From Defluviitaleaceae bacterium (GTDB lineage: Bacteria; Bacillota; Clostridia; Lachnospirales; WRAX01): a stretch of DNA of 36,654 nt. Of this stretch, positions 25,973-36,531 are shown one piece after another. Within the stretch, counting starts at the first letter, position 1. Each line of letters starts with the position of its first letter. Where the stretch lies: contig WRAX01000024.1 in assembly GCA_009779935.1 (NCBI GenBank), positions 1 to 36,654 of the forward strand, given 5' to 3'. The notes under the pieces were generated by a model, which made no database searches, was not told the origin of the DNA, and worked only from the letters and a program-made list of their open reading frames with translations. A program made the position numbers and the translations under genes.

Positions 25973-26191
25973 ATGGCTGCAAGATGTGATATTTCGGGCA
26001 AAGGCGTGATGACTGGTCGCAAAATCAGCATGACAAGAAGCCGTGTTTCCCGCCGTGCAAAGCGTGTGTTTAAGCCAAACTTGAAAAAAGTGCGGGTAAT
26101 GGACGCAAACGGCTCAATTTCCACCATGAAAATTTGTGTGAAAGAATTACGTAGCTTAAAGAAGTCCAAACAGTATACTCGGGTGATTTAA
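25973..26191 (+). CDS. rpmB: Ribosomal protein bL28
   Basis: 72 residues, highly basic. CDISGKGVMTGRKIS at the N-terminus and FKPNLKKVRV match bL28 of the large ribosomal subunit. The usual CxxC zinc pair is reduced to a single Cys5, so this copy is of the zinc-independent kind or nearly so. The ATG at 25973 has AGGAGGTG upstream, which rejects longer in-frame readings. The stop is two bases from the wecB start, an unusual linkage to the ATP synthase region. Confidence 0.95.
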   Translation: MAARCDISGKGVMTGRKISMTRSRVSRRAKRVFKPNLKKVRVMDANGSISTMKICVKELRSLKKSKQYTRVI

Positions 26192-26193
26192 TT

Positions 26194-27315
26194 TTGAATA
26201 AGATTAAAGTTTTGAGTATTTTTGGAACAAGGCCGGAGGCTATTAAGATGGCACCTGTGGTGCGGGTTTTATCTGCCTCGCTCTTAGTGGAATCGGTGGT
26301 TTGTGTTACGGCACAGCATAGGGATATGCTGGATTCGGTGTTGGATATTTTTGGCATTAAACCCGATTTTGACCTAAACATTATGACTGCAGGTCAAAAT
26401 TTAGCAGAAATTACCACCAAGGCATTAAATGGTCTGATGGATGTAATAAGTCGCTGTGCGCCGGATTTAGTGCTGGTACACGGCGACACCACAACCACCA
26501 TGGCCGCCAGCCTTGCAGCATACTATTCCCGGGTGCGGCTGGGGCATGTGGAGGCGGGTTTGCGCACCCACAACAAATACGCCCCTTTTCCTGAGGAGGT
26601 AAACCGCAGAATTGCCGGCGTTGCCGCCGATTTGCATTTTGCCCCTACGGAAATGGCAAAAGCCAACCTTTTAGCCGAAAATGTGGCGGATGGTCACATT
26701 TTTGTAACAGGCAACACGGCTATTGATGCCATTGATGGTATGGTTAAGCCCGACTACCACTTTAAGGCAGATGCCCTTAACAAGCTGGATTTCAAGGCAA
26801 AGCGGATTATTGCCATGACGGCTCATCGCCGGGAAAACCATGGCAAGCCCTTGGAGGATATTTGCAAAGCCGTGCTTGCCATCAAGCGGGATTTTGGTGA
26901 TGTGGAGGTTGTTTACCCGGTTCACCCATCCCCTGTGGTGCTGGAAAATGCCCGCAAAATTTTGGCGGGTGCAGATGGTATCCACTTAATCGACCCTGTG
27001 GACATTGTGGACATGCACAACTTACTGTCACGTAGCCATTTGGTGCTTACCGATTCCGGTGGGTTACAAGAAGAAGCCCCCCACCACAATGTGCCCGTTG
27101 TTGTACTTAGACAAGTGACGGAACGCCCAGAGGGGCTTGAAGCGGGCTGCTTGGTGCTGGGTGGTGATGACACGGATTCTGTTTACAATGCAGTTAAAAA
27201 GCTGCTGACGAACAAAAATCTACACACAAGTATGGCTGAGGCTAAAAACCCCTTCGGGGACGGGTGCGCCAGCCAGCGAATCCTTAAGGCAATATTAGAG
27301 TATTTCAGAAAGTAG
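26194..27315 (+). CDS. wecB: UDP-N-acetylglucosamine 2-epimerase (non-hydrolysing)
   Basis: 373 residues, family length. It interconverts UDP-GlcNAc and UDP-ManNAc for cell-wall polymers such as teichoic acid linkage units. Marks: FGTRPEAIKMAPV at the N-terminus, HGDTTTTMAAS, HVEAGLRTHNKYAPFPEEVNR split around residue 120-140, TAHRRENHG and TDSGGLQEEAP (about 290). Start is TTG with a GGTGA element upstream, two bases after rpmB. It precedes atpI, an arrangement seen in several Firmicutes. Confidence 0.94.
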   Translation: MNKIKVLSIFGTRPEAIKMAPVVRVLSASLLVESVVCVTAQHRDMLDSVLDIFGIKPDFDLNIMTAGQNLAEITTKALNGLMDVISRCAPDLVLVHGDTTTTMAASLAAYYSRVRLGHVEAGLRTHNKYAPFPEEVNRRIAGVAADLHFAPTEMAKANLLAENVADGHIFVTGNTAIDAIDGMVKPDYHFKADALNKLDFKAKRIIAMTAHRRENHGKPLEDICKAVLAIKRDFGDVEVVYPVHPSPVVLENARKILAGADGIHLIDPVDIVDMHNLLSRSHLVLTDSGGLQEEAPHHNVPVVVLRQVTERPEGLEAGCLVLGGDDTDSVYNAVKKLLTNKNLHTSMAEAKNPFGDGCASQRILKAILEYFRK

Positions 27316-27322
27316 GTTTACC

Positions 27323-27784
27323 ATGAACCTGTCAACTGAGGGAAAAATCCTTCTTAAGGGCGTTTTGATAATATCAGCCGCAAGTGCGCTTGTTGGCTTG
27401 TTTCTGGTGCCGGCACAAACCATCCGAACAACCAATGTTTTTGGGTGGGAAATGGCTTTGCAGTTACAAGTTCACAACCGCATAAGCTTTGCTTTGGGCG
27501 TGGCTTTGGCGGCTTTGGTGTCTATCATCAAAATTTTTATGCTGGAACGCACTGCAAACAAAGCTATGGAAATGGATGCAAGCAAAGCATCAATTTATAT
27601 GGGGGCAAGTTATTTGCCCCGCATGGTTCTCACGGGGGTTGCACTTGTTGCGTCCGTGATTTTTCTTGGTATTTTTGGTATTTTCGGGGCTTTGGTGGGC
27701 ACAATGTCGCTAACCGTCTCCGTTTATATAAGCAAGATGTTGGAAAGTCGTAAAAGCAACAAAAAAACCAAAGGAAAGGAGTGA
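27323..27784 (+). CDS. atpI: ATP synthase subunit I
   Basis: 153 residues with four membrane helices (about 10-30, 50-70, 88-112, 115-135) and a lysine-rich C-terminus. Small four-helix proteins directly before atpB are the AtpI/UncI assembly factors, which help build the c-ring. The sequence is weakly conserved, so the call rests on topology and position: seven bases after wecB and four before atpB. Confidence 0.82.
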   Translation: MNLSTEGKILLKGVLIISAASALVGLFLVPAQTIRTTNVFGWEMALQLQVHNRISFALGVALAALVSIIKIFMLERTANKAMEMDASKASIYMGASYLPRMVLTGVALVASVIFLGIFGIFGALVGTMSLTVSVYISKMLESRKSNKKTKGKE

Positions 27785-27788
27785 CTAT

Positions 27789-28493
27789 ATGGATTTTAAT
27801 ATTCAAGAGCACGCTCGGATATACATAACCGACGACTTCTGGATAAGCATAAACGACACACTTATTTCCACATGGATAGTTGGCGGCATTTTGATTATTT
27901 TTGCCATCATCGCCAGGATAAAAATAAGAAAATTCAAAGCTGTACCGGAAACCCGTTTCCAAAACATTATAGAAGCACTGGTGGAAGCTTTTGAAAACAT
28001 GACAACCGGGGTTATGACCAAGAAGTATGCTTATTTCGGCTCTTGGTTTTTCGGACTTTTAATGTTTTTGATGTTTTCCAACATTAGCGGCATTTTTGGC
28101 ATGCGGCCGCCCACGGCGGATTTTGCAACCACCTTCCCCCTTGCTTTTACCACGGTTATCCTAATGCAGTTTATGGGGATACGCCACAATATGAAAAAGG
28201 GCGAATATATAAAAGAATTTTTTCGCCCCGTACCCATATTTATGCCGCTTAATTTGGTAAGTGACTTTTCTAAGTCCATCTCGCTAAGTTTGCGTTTGTT
28301 TGGTAACATGGTTGGCGGCCTTATTGTTATGGGCTTGATTTATGGGCTTTTCCCGTTTTTTGCAACCATAGGTATACCGGGAGCATTATCGATTTACTTT
28401 GATATTGCGGTGGGCGCACTTCATGCTTATATCTTCGTGCTCTTGTCTATGTATTTCATCATGTCAAAAGCACCCGCAAGCGACCAGATTTAA
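27789..28493 (+). CDS. atpB: ATP synthase F0 subunit a
   Basis: 234 residues, membrane protein of the proton/sodium channel half-sites. The essential arginine is in SKSISLSLRLFGNMVGG (about residue 176), and the last helices carry GALHAYIFVLLSMYFI. Membrane helices are near 28-46, 78-98, 112-128, 165-200 and 205-228. First of the core F0 genes; followed after 77 bases by atpE. The gap holds no hairpin that I can see. Confidence 0.95.
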   Translation: MDFNIQEHARIYITDDFWISINDTLISTWIVGGILIIFAIIARIKIRKFKAVPETRFQNIIEALVEAFENMTTGVMTKKYAYFGSWFFGLLMFLMFSNISGIFGMRPPTADFATTFPLAFTTVILMQFMGIRHNMKKGEYIKEFFRPVPIFMPLNLVSDFSKSISLSLRLFGNMVGGLIVMGLIYGLFPFFATIGIPGALSIYFDIAVGALHAYIFVLLSMYFIMSKAPASDQI

Positions 28494-28570
28494 GGCTGGC
28501 GCAGATAGGTATCTATTACGGCAACAACAAATTAAAAAATAAAAGTATTTTTCTTTGAGGAGGAAAAAAA

Positions 28571-28888
28571 ATGACAGAAATTTATCAAACTGCTGAAATC
28601 GCCGCAATTAGCGGCCTCGCTAACATCATCACCACATCTGTAATTGGTGCAGCCATTGCCGTTTTGGCGGGTATGTCCCCATCTTTTGTACAGGGTATTG
28701 CGGCTGGCCGTGCCGTTGAAGCTGTAGGCCGCCAACCGGAAGCCGCCGGCCAAATCCGCTCCACTTTGCTTATCGGTTCTGTTCTTGCGGAAACCGGTGG
28801 TGTATACGGCCTTGCTGTTTCTATGATTATCCTTTTCGTAAACCCATTTGTTAGCCAATTCGTTGACAATGTGCCCTATCTTGGCTAA
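28571..28888 (+). CDS. atpE: ATP synthase F0 subunit c, with sodium-site residues
   Basis: 105 residues, longer than the usual 70-90 because of extra residues at both ends. Two membrane helices (about 22-48 and 63-92) joined by the polar loop GRQPEA (53-58). The ion-carrying carboxylate is Glu74 in VLAETGGVYG. Ungapped comparison with the Ilyobacter tartaricus c subunit (offset nine) places Gln41, Glu74, Thr75 and Tyr79 on its sodium ligands Gln32, Glu65, Ser66 and Tyr70, so Na+ coupling is likely. Helix 1 shows SPS where GPG is common. GGAGG upstream of the ATG. Confidence 0.95.
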   Translation: MTEIYQTAEIAAISGLANIITTSVIGAAIAVLAGMSPSFVQGIAAGRAVEAVGRQPEAAGQIRSTLLIGSVLAETGGVYGLAVSMIILFVNPFVSQFVDNVPYLG

Positions 28889-28932
28889 GAGGTTGGATTT
28901 GTTATCTAAGCTTTTAGAGAGGAGGTAGGCCG

Positions 28933-29484
28933 TTGTTGGAAAGTTTTAATTTTGCAGTGCTTACGAACGATTCGTGGTTTTTGCGTATTGACCCATCTTT
29001 ACTTGGGCAGATGGCCATACAATGGGTAAACGTTATTTTTCTTGTGTTTATCCTGTCGTGGTTGTTGTACAAGCCTGTGCGCAAATTCCTTAACGACCGT
29101 AGGGAGCGCATAGAAGGCGAGCTTGCAAAAGCCGCTGCCGATATGAAAGAGGCTGAAGAGCAAAGGGCGCACTACCAAAACAAATTATCCGCCATTGCAG
29201 GCGAAAAAGAGGAGATTTTGGCGGCCGCAAGAAAACTTGCAGGCGAAAAAGAAGCCGAAATTATCCAAGCTGCAAATGGTGAAGCCAGCAGCATTATGGA
29301 GCGCGCCCGCCTTGAAATCCAGCGGGAGCAGGAAAAGGCCAAGGATGAAATGCGCACCCAAATTATACAAATATCTGCTTTAATGGCAGAACAGCTTTTG
29401 GGCGAAGGTATGGATGAGGCGAATAAAGATAAAATTCTTGACCGTGCCATTTCTGAATTGGGGGATGCCGTATGGAAAGGATAG
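28933..29484 (+). CDS. atpF: ATP synthase F0 subunit b
   Basis: 183 residues. One N-terminal membrane helix (about 27-46, WVNVIFLVFILSWLLYKPV) then a long Ala/Glu/Lys coiled coil (50-165), the peripheral stalk that joins F0 to subunit delta. TTG start with GGAGG seven bases upstream. Its end overlaps atpH by 13 bases. Confidence 0.94.
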   Translation: MLESFNFAVLTNDSWFLRIDPSLLGQMAIQWVNVIFLVFILSWLLYKPVRKFLNDRRERIEGELAKAAADMKEAEEQRAHYQNKLSAIAGEKEEILAAARKLAGEKEAEIIQAANGEASSIMERARLEIQREQEKAKDEMRTQIIQISALMAEQLLGEGMDEANKDKILDRAISELGDAVWKG

Positions 29485-30035
29485 TTGTTTTGCGCTATGC
29501 CAAGGCACTTTTTGAGATTGCTTTGGAAAGGGGCGCAGGCGTGCTGGACGAATACAACCAAACCTGCAAAGACATACTTGCCCTACTTGAAGGTGATGCG
29601 GAATTTGCGGCGGTTGTAAACCATCTTAGCATATCCGCTGATGACAAAATGGCAACTATGAAAGCTATTTTTGAAGGTAAGGTTGCGGATGATTTTATGG
29701 GTATTTTTGCCCTAATTTTCCGCCGTGGCCGCCAAGGCGAGCTTGCCGGTATTTTGGAGCATTTTGGTAAGCTGTATAAAAGCCATAAGCGTATTGCAAC
29801 TGCCAAGCTAATGTCCGCCGCACCTTTACCCCAAAGTAAGATTGATGAAATTGCCGCCATGCTAACCAAAAAACTGGAAAAAACTGTGGAGTTTAATATC
29901 ACAGTGGATCCAACCTTGATTGCGGGATTTCGTGTTGAGGTGGACGGGTATGTGTTTGATGCCAGCATGAAGGCTGGGTTGTCCCAATTAAAGAAGCAGT
30001 TGTTGTCCGCCGGGCGACATACCGTGTTGCAATAA
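29472..30035 (+). CDS. atpH: ATP synthase F1 subunit delta
   Basis: 187 residues. N-terminal helical bundle beginning RYAKALFEIALERG, then the C-terminal part with FRVEVDGYVFDASMKAGLSQ (about 157-176), the usual delta/OSCP signature region. It caps the F1 head and holds the peripheral stalk. Overlaps atpF, 20 bases before atpA. Confidence 0.95.
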   Translation: MERIVVLRYAKALFEIALERGAGVLDEYNQTCKDILALLEGDAEFAAVVNHLSISADDKMATMKAIFEGKVADDFMGIFALIFRRGRQGELAGILEHFGKLYKSHKRIATAKLMSAAPLPQSKIDEIAAMLTKKLEKTVEFNITVDPTLIAGFRVEVDGYVFDASMKAGLSQLKKQLLSAGRHTVLQ

Positions 30036-30052
30036 GCAATAAAGGAGATTAG

Positions 30053-31642
<1,590 letters not shown>

Positions 31643-31656
31643 TGGGGGTGGCGTAA

Positions 31657-33970
<2,314 letters not shown>

Positions 33971-33986
33971 TAAGGGGGGGTTTACC

Positions 33987-34412
33987 ATGGCTGAAAAAAA
34001 GTTTCGCCTTAAAATTGTAACCCCCGGCAAAATGGCTGTGGATAAAGATGTAACCATGGTAATTATGCAAACTATTGATGGGCAAATTGGCGTACTTGCC
34101 GGGCACGAGCCCGTTGTAACCGTACTTGACCATGGCGTGTTACGCTATTACGAGGATGAAAAAATTGAAACCATGGCGGTTTTTGGCGGCTACGCCGAAA
34201 TTAACCAGCGTGAAGTGGTTGTGCTTGCCGAAACGGCTGAATTGCCCGAAGATATTGATATCGAGCGGGCAAGGCAGGCCAAAGAACGTGCAAACCGCCA
34301 CATTGAAGAAAAGCGGGCAGAAACGGATGTGATGCGGGCAAAAGTAGCCTTGCGCAAATCCCTTGTGCGCCTTGAATTGTCAGGGCAACCACTGACGACA
34401 GATAAAAAATAA
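33987..34412 (+). CDS. atpC: ATP synthase F1 subunit epsilon
   Basis: 141 residues. N-terminal ten-strand beta sandwich (about 5-90; DGQIGVLAGHEPVVT, VFGGYAEI) and a C-terminal helical hairpin (95-132) that in many bacteria inhibits ATP hydrolysis. Last gene of the operon; GGGGGG lies before the ATG and a terminator follows the stop. Confidence 0.96.
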   Translation: MAEKKFRLKIVTPGKMAVDKDVTMVIMQTIDGQIGVLAGHEPVVTVLDHGVLRYYEDEKIETMAVFGGYAEINQREVVVLAETAELPEDIDIERARQAKERANRHIEEKRAETDVMRAKVALRKSLVRLELSGQPLTTDKK

Positions 34413-34419
34413 TCAAAAC

Positions 34420-34455
34420 AAAAACACCATTACAGACAATCTGCGTGGTGTTTTT
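34420..34455 (+). terminator. Rho-independent terminator of the ATP synthase operon
   Basis: AAAAACACCA (34420-34429) pairs with TGGTGTTTTT (34446-34455); inside the loop CAGA and TCTG pair again. It lies eight bases after the atpC stop and marks the border to the mobile-element remnants. Confidence 0.85.
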
Positions 34456-34475
34456 TGTTTTCGTGCTTGGCAAAA

Positions 34476-34740
34476 CCAGCTTTCTATGGAGTGAGCGGCG
34501 GCCCGCTCCTCTTTCAGCAAGAGGTGAAATTCATCAACATAAAACCAGGTCGTTTTTTGCTGGTGCAGTTGATTGTTACCCTGCTCCAAACCGCATCTTA
34601 CAAAAATCAGTATACCCAGTTTTTAAGCTGTTTACCGAGTTTCTTTATATCGAAATAGATAAGCCGACTTTTCAAGTTGACACTTGTGGAGTGTTGTCAA
34701 GTGGGTAAATAGATTTGATGTTGCGTACATACTTTCAATT
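34476..34740 (-). pseudogene. Decayed VirB4-like conjugation ATPase fragment
   Basis: Three minus-strand pieces in different frames line up in order with the VirB4-like ATPases of clostridial integrative conjugative elements: a piece with FAEIESMYATSNLFTHLTT (about 34740-34685), then VNLKSRLIYFDIKKLGKQLK (about 34681-34620), then after two stops and a frame change QKTTWFYVDEFHLLLKEER (34559 downward), ending AAAHSIESW. The last contains the Walker-B-type acidic pair. Stops and shifts mean it cannot be expressed. Only a middle section of the gene remains. Family assignment is from pattern recognition and not from a search. Confidence 0.65.
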
Positions 34741-34848
34741 TCAGCAAAAACTTTCGAGTACGCTATAATATATCTGTATAATTCAAATAGGTGTGTGTTT
34801 GCATGGCTAACTCCCGAAGAAGCAGGAGTAAAATTGGTGCAGTTCATA

Positions 34849-34884
34849 AGAGCAGAGCATAGTTAAGAGCCTCCTCTCTGCTCT
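34849..34884 (+). other. Isolated 9-bp stem with long loop, role unclear
   Basis: AGAGCAGAG (34849-34857) and CTCTGCTCT (34876-34884) pair perfectly across an 18-base loop and are followed by CTGTTTTGG. It could be a weak terminator or a fold of a mobile-element transcript. From 34741 to here I see no intact gene. Confidence 0.35.
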
Positions 34885-34891
34885 CTGTTTT

Positions 34892-34937
34892 GGCAACAAA
34901 AAAGCCGAGAGTTTTTACGCTCTCGGCTCTACGTTGC
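34892..34937 (-). repeat. Terminator-bearing repeat, copy 1 (inverted relative to copy 2)
   Basis: Read on the minus strand, this 46-base stretch from GCAACG to GTTGCC matches 36003-36050 with only a few differences and one or two length changes. Its centre is the hairpin described at 34898-34928. Confidence 0.75.
34898..34928 (-). terminator. Rho-independent terminator, minus strand
   Basis: AGCCGAGAG (minus 34928-34920) pairs with CTCTCGGCT (34911-34903) around an 8-base loop, followed by six T residues on the minus strand. It would end transcription coming from the recombinase remnant or the surface-protein fragment. Confidence 0.8.
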
Positions 34938-34963
34938 GTCATGTAAAATTATTTGATTTTTCT

Positions 34964-35093
34964 CTATCCAAGACGCATTTTGAATATGCGCCCAACCACA
35001 GCCACTACTTCCTCATCTACAATTAACCTATGTTTACTTACCAAGGCACTTTTTATGCCCATAAGGAGCATACCCCAAACAAGCCCCTTTATA
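34964..35093 (-). pseudogene. Serine recombinase remnant (frameshifted)
   Basis: On the minus strand YKGACLGYAPYGHKKC (from 35093) is followed, after one frame change, by SKHRLIVDEEVVAVVGRIF and a stop at 34964. The order APYGYKK ... VDEEAAxVVRRIF is characteristic of the region after the catalytic domain of large serine recombinases (Tn4451/TndX type). The catalytic N-terminus and the C-terminus are missing, so this is a scrap of an integrative element. Confidence 0.65.
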
Positions 35094-35188
35094 GTTAAGG
35101 TAATGATTAAGCGAGGAGATTGCGGGTTAAAGCCTGCTGACGTTATTGAGCGAGCTAAAAGAGGGCCCTATGTTAAATGATGGTTCCG

Positions 35189-35842
35189 TTACATTACATT
35201 AACAACGATAGTATATACCCTGCTATGACCTTGAATAAAAATGATGTGTCCGGTAAAAAACCCGGCTTCTTCTCCAATGCCGAGCTCCCAACTTCCGTGG
35301 AGATTTGTAAAAGTTAGATGGCCTTGGTGGGCATCCATGGCAATTATATCGCCACGGACCCAATTCATATGGTCTTGCAGCAGGCCAAATTGCTGTTGTG
35401 TTATGTTAAAAACCAATTCTTGATTGTCATTTGCTGTGCCTGTTATTTGAACATAATTGTTGCCTATGGTTAGCGATTGGATAAAGCCTTGTGGACGTAC
35501 GGTTATTGTGATGTGGTTTGTATGGTTGCCGTCTTGGGTTGTTGCTGTTATTGTTGTTGTGCCCGGGGATATTGCTGTTACAAGGCCTTGGGCATCGATG
35601 GTTGCTGCGCTGTTATTGCTGGAAGACCAGGTTATGTTGGTGTTTGTGGCGTTTGGCGGGGTTATTGTTGCTGTAAGTTGGGTTGTGTCGTTTGCTGCTA
35701 ATGTTAGGTTTGGTTGGTCTATTGTTATGTTGGTTACGGGGGTGGTTTGGGTTTGGGGGCCGAAGATTAGAATTGGGGAGCTGTATGTTGTTACTAAAGT
35801 TCCGTTTCCAACTTTCCCGTGGCTATTGAGGCCCCAAGCCCA
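35189..35842 (-). pseudogene. 3' fragment of an RCC1-repeat / Ig-like surface protein
   Basis: The minus strand is open for 217 codons from 35842 to a TAA at 35189 but has no proper start; an in-frame stop lies just upstream of 35842. It begins WAWGLNSHGKVGNGTLV, the end of an RCC1-type repeat (GxxSxGQLGNGT), then a BIG2-like Ig domain (LAANDTTQLTATITPPNAT, ISPGTTTITATT) and a C-terminal domain of about 75 residues with many aromatic residues. Such mixes are found in exported proteins of Clostridia. The 5' part was probably removed by the rearrangement that brought in the DNA to the right. A distinct bias for C-ending Asn/Thr codons sets it apart from its neighbours. Confidence 0.72.
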
Positions 35843-36002
35843 TTAACTTTAATCCGTCAAAGGATAACCACGCTGAAACAAGGCTTTTATGGGAAAGTAA
35901 CGGTATCACAGCTAACGAGAAATATTAAACGCACAACATATCTATCTTAACATTAAATTATATCAAAAAGATAGACAAAAATCAAATAAATTTTTGCATC
36001 GT
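35843..36002. other. Junction DNA between the surface-protein fragment and the mobile element
   Basis: No intact gene. A plus-strand frame up to a TAA at 35950 reads ITTLKQGFYGKVTVSQLTRN and ends IKRTTYLS; it looks like coding sequence in composition but lacks a start and I do not recognise it. AT-rich DNA follows to the repeat at 36003. Confidence 0.4.
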
Positions 36003-36050
36003 GCAACGATTGAGCCGAGAGTGTAAAAACTCCCGGCTTTTTTTATTGCC
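36003..36050 (+). repeat. Terminator-bearing repeat, copy 2
   Basis: Near-identical to 34892-34937 but in the opposite orientation, about 1.1 kb away. It lies in the leader of the helix-turn-helix gene, where such hairpins occur in integrative conjugative elements. Confidence 0.75.
36013..36044 (+). terminator. Hairpin terminator or attenuator in the leader of the element gene
   Basis: AGCCGAGAGT (36013-36022) and ACTCCCGGCT (36029-36038) pair with one mismatch around a 6-base loop, followed by seven T residues. Only 32 bases separate it from the next start codon, so it may act as an attenuator. Confidence 0.72.
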
Positions 36051-36075
36051 CCGAAGCATGAAAGGAGCTTTAACT

Positions 36076-36531
36076 ATGGCAGTATTCCGCGTTGAGAAAA
36101 ACCAAAATTACACGGTTATGAGTAACCACCACTTACGCAACTCTACCTTGTCATTAAAGGCAAAAGGGCTATTGTCGCAGATATTAAGTTTGCCGCCGGA
36201 TTGGGATTATACCCTCAAAGGCTTGTCGCATATCAACCGTGAAAGCGTGGACGCAATCAGAACAGCAGTAAACGAATTAGAACAGGCGGGTTATGTTACT
36301 CGTTTGCGTGAACGCAAAGAAAACGGGCAACTTGGCGGCGCAGAGTACATCATACACGAACAGCCTCCGCAGGGCTTCACGCCGGACAATTCTACCCCGC
36401 CTATATCTGCTCCACCTACACAGGAAAAACCTATATGGGAAAATCCAACACAGGCTAACTCTACATTGGAAAATCCAACGCAATTAAATAAAGAATGTAA
36501 AGCAATTACAGAAAAATCAATTAACATTTGA
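36076..36531 (+). pseudogene. Truncated helix-turn-helix (replication-initiator-like) protein of an integrative element
   Basis: 151 residues remain. The N-terminus FRVEKNQNYTVMSNHHLRN and LSLKAKGLLSQILSLPPDWDY, then IRTAVNELEQAGYVTR, are typical of the winged-helix proteins of clostridial conjugative elements that normally continue into a DUF6017-type C-terminal part (near 300 residues in all). Here a Pro/Thr/Asn linker with repeated ENPTQ-like units is followed at once by a stop supplied by inserted IS DNA (36529-36531). AAGGAG lies nine bases before the ATG at 36076. The DNA-binding half may still be made, but the full protein is lost. Confidence 0.75.

Noticed and set aside
34803-34862. 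Tiny plus-strand ORF of 19 residues starting at the ATG near 34803 (MANSRRSRSKIGAVHKSRA)
   Set aside because: Only a weak AGGTGTG site, no context and placed among decayed mobile DNA; chance is a sufficient explanation.
34953-35180. Plus-strand frame of 75 codons ending in KRGPYVK
   Set aside because: Most of it is antisense to the serine recombinase remnant; the last 25 residues are not recognised and have no start signal.
35457-35846. Plus-strand frame of 129 codons with hydrophobic content
   Set aside because: Antisense to the RCC1/Ig-like fragment; the Val/Cys richness results from the Asn/Thr-rich codons on the other strand.
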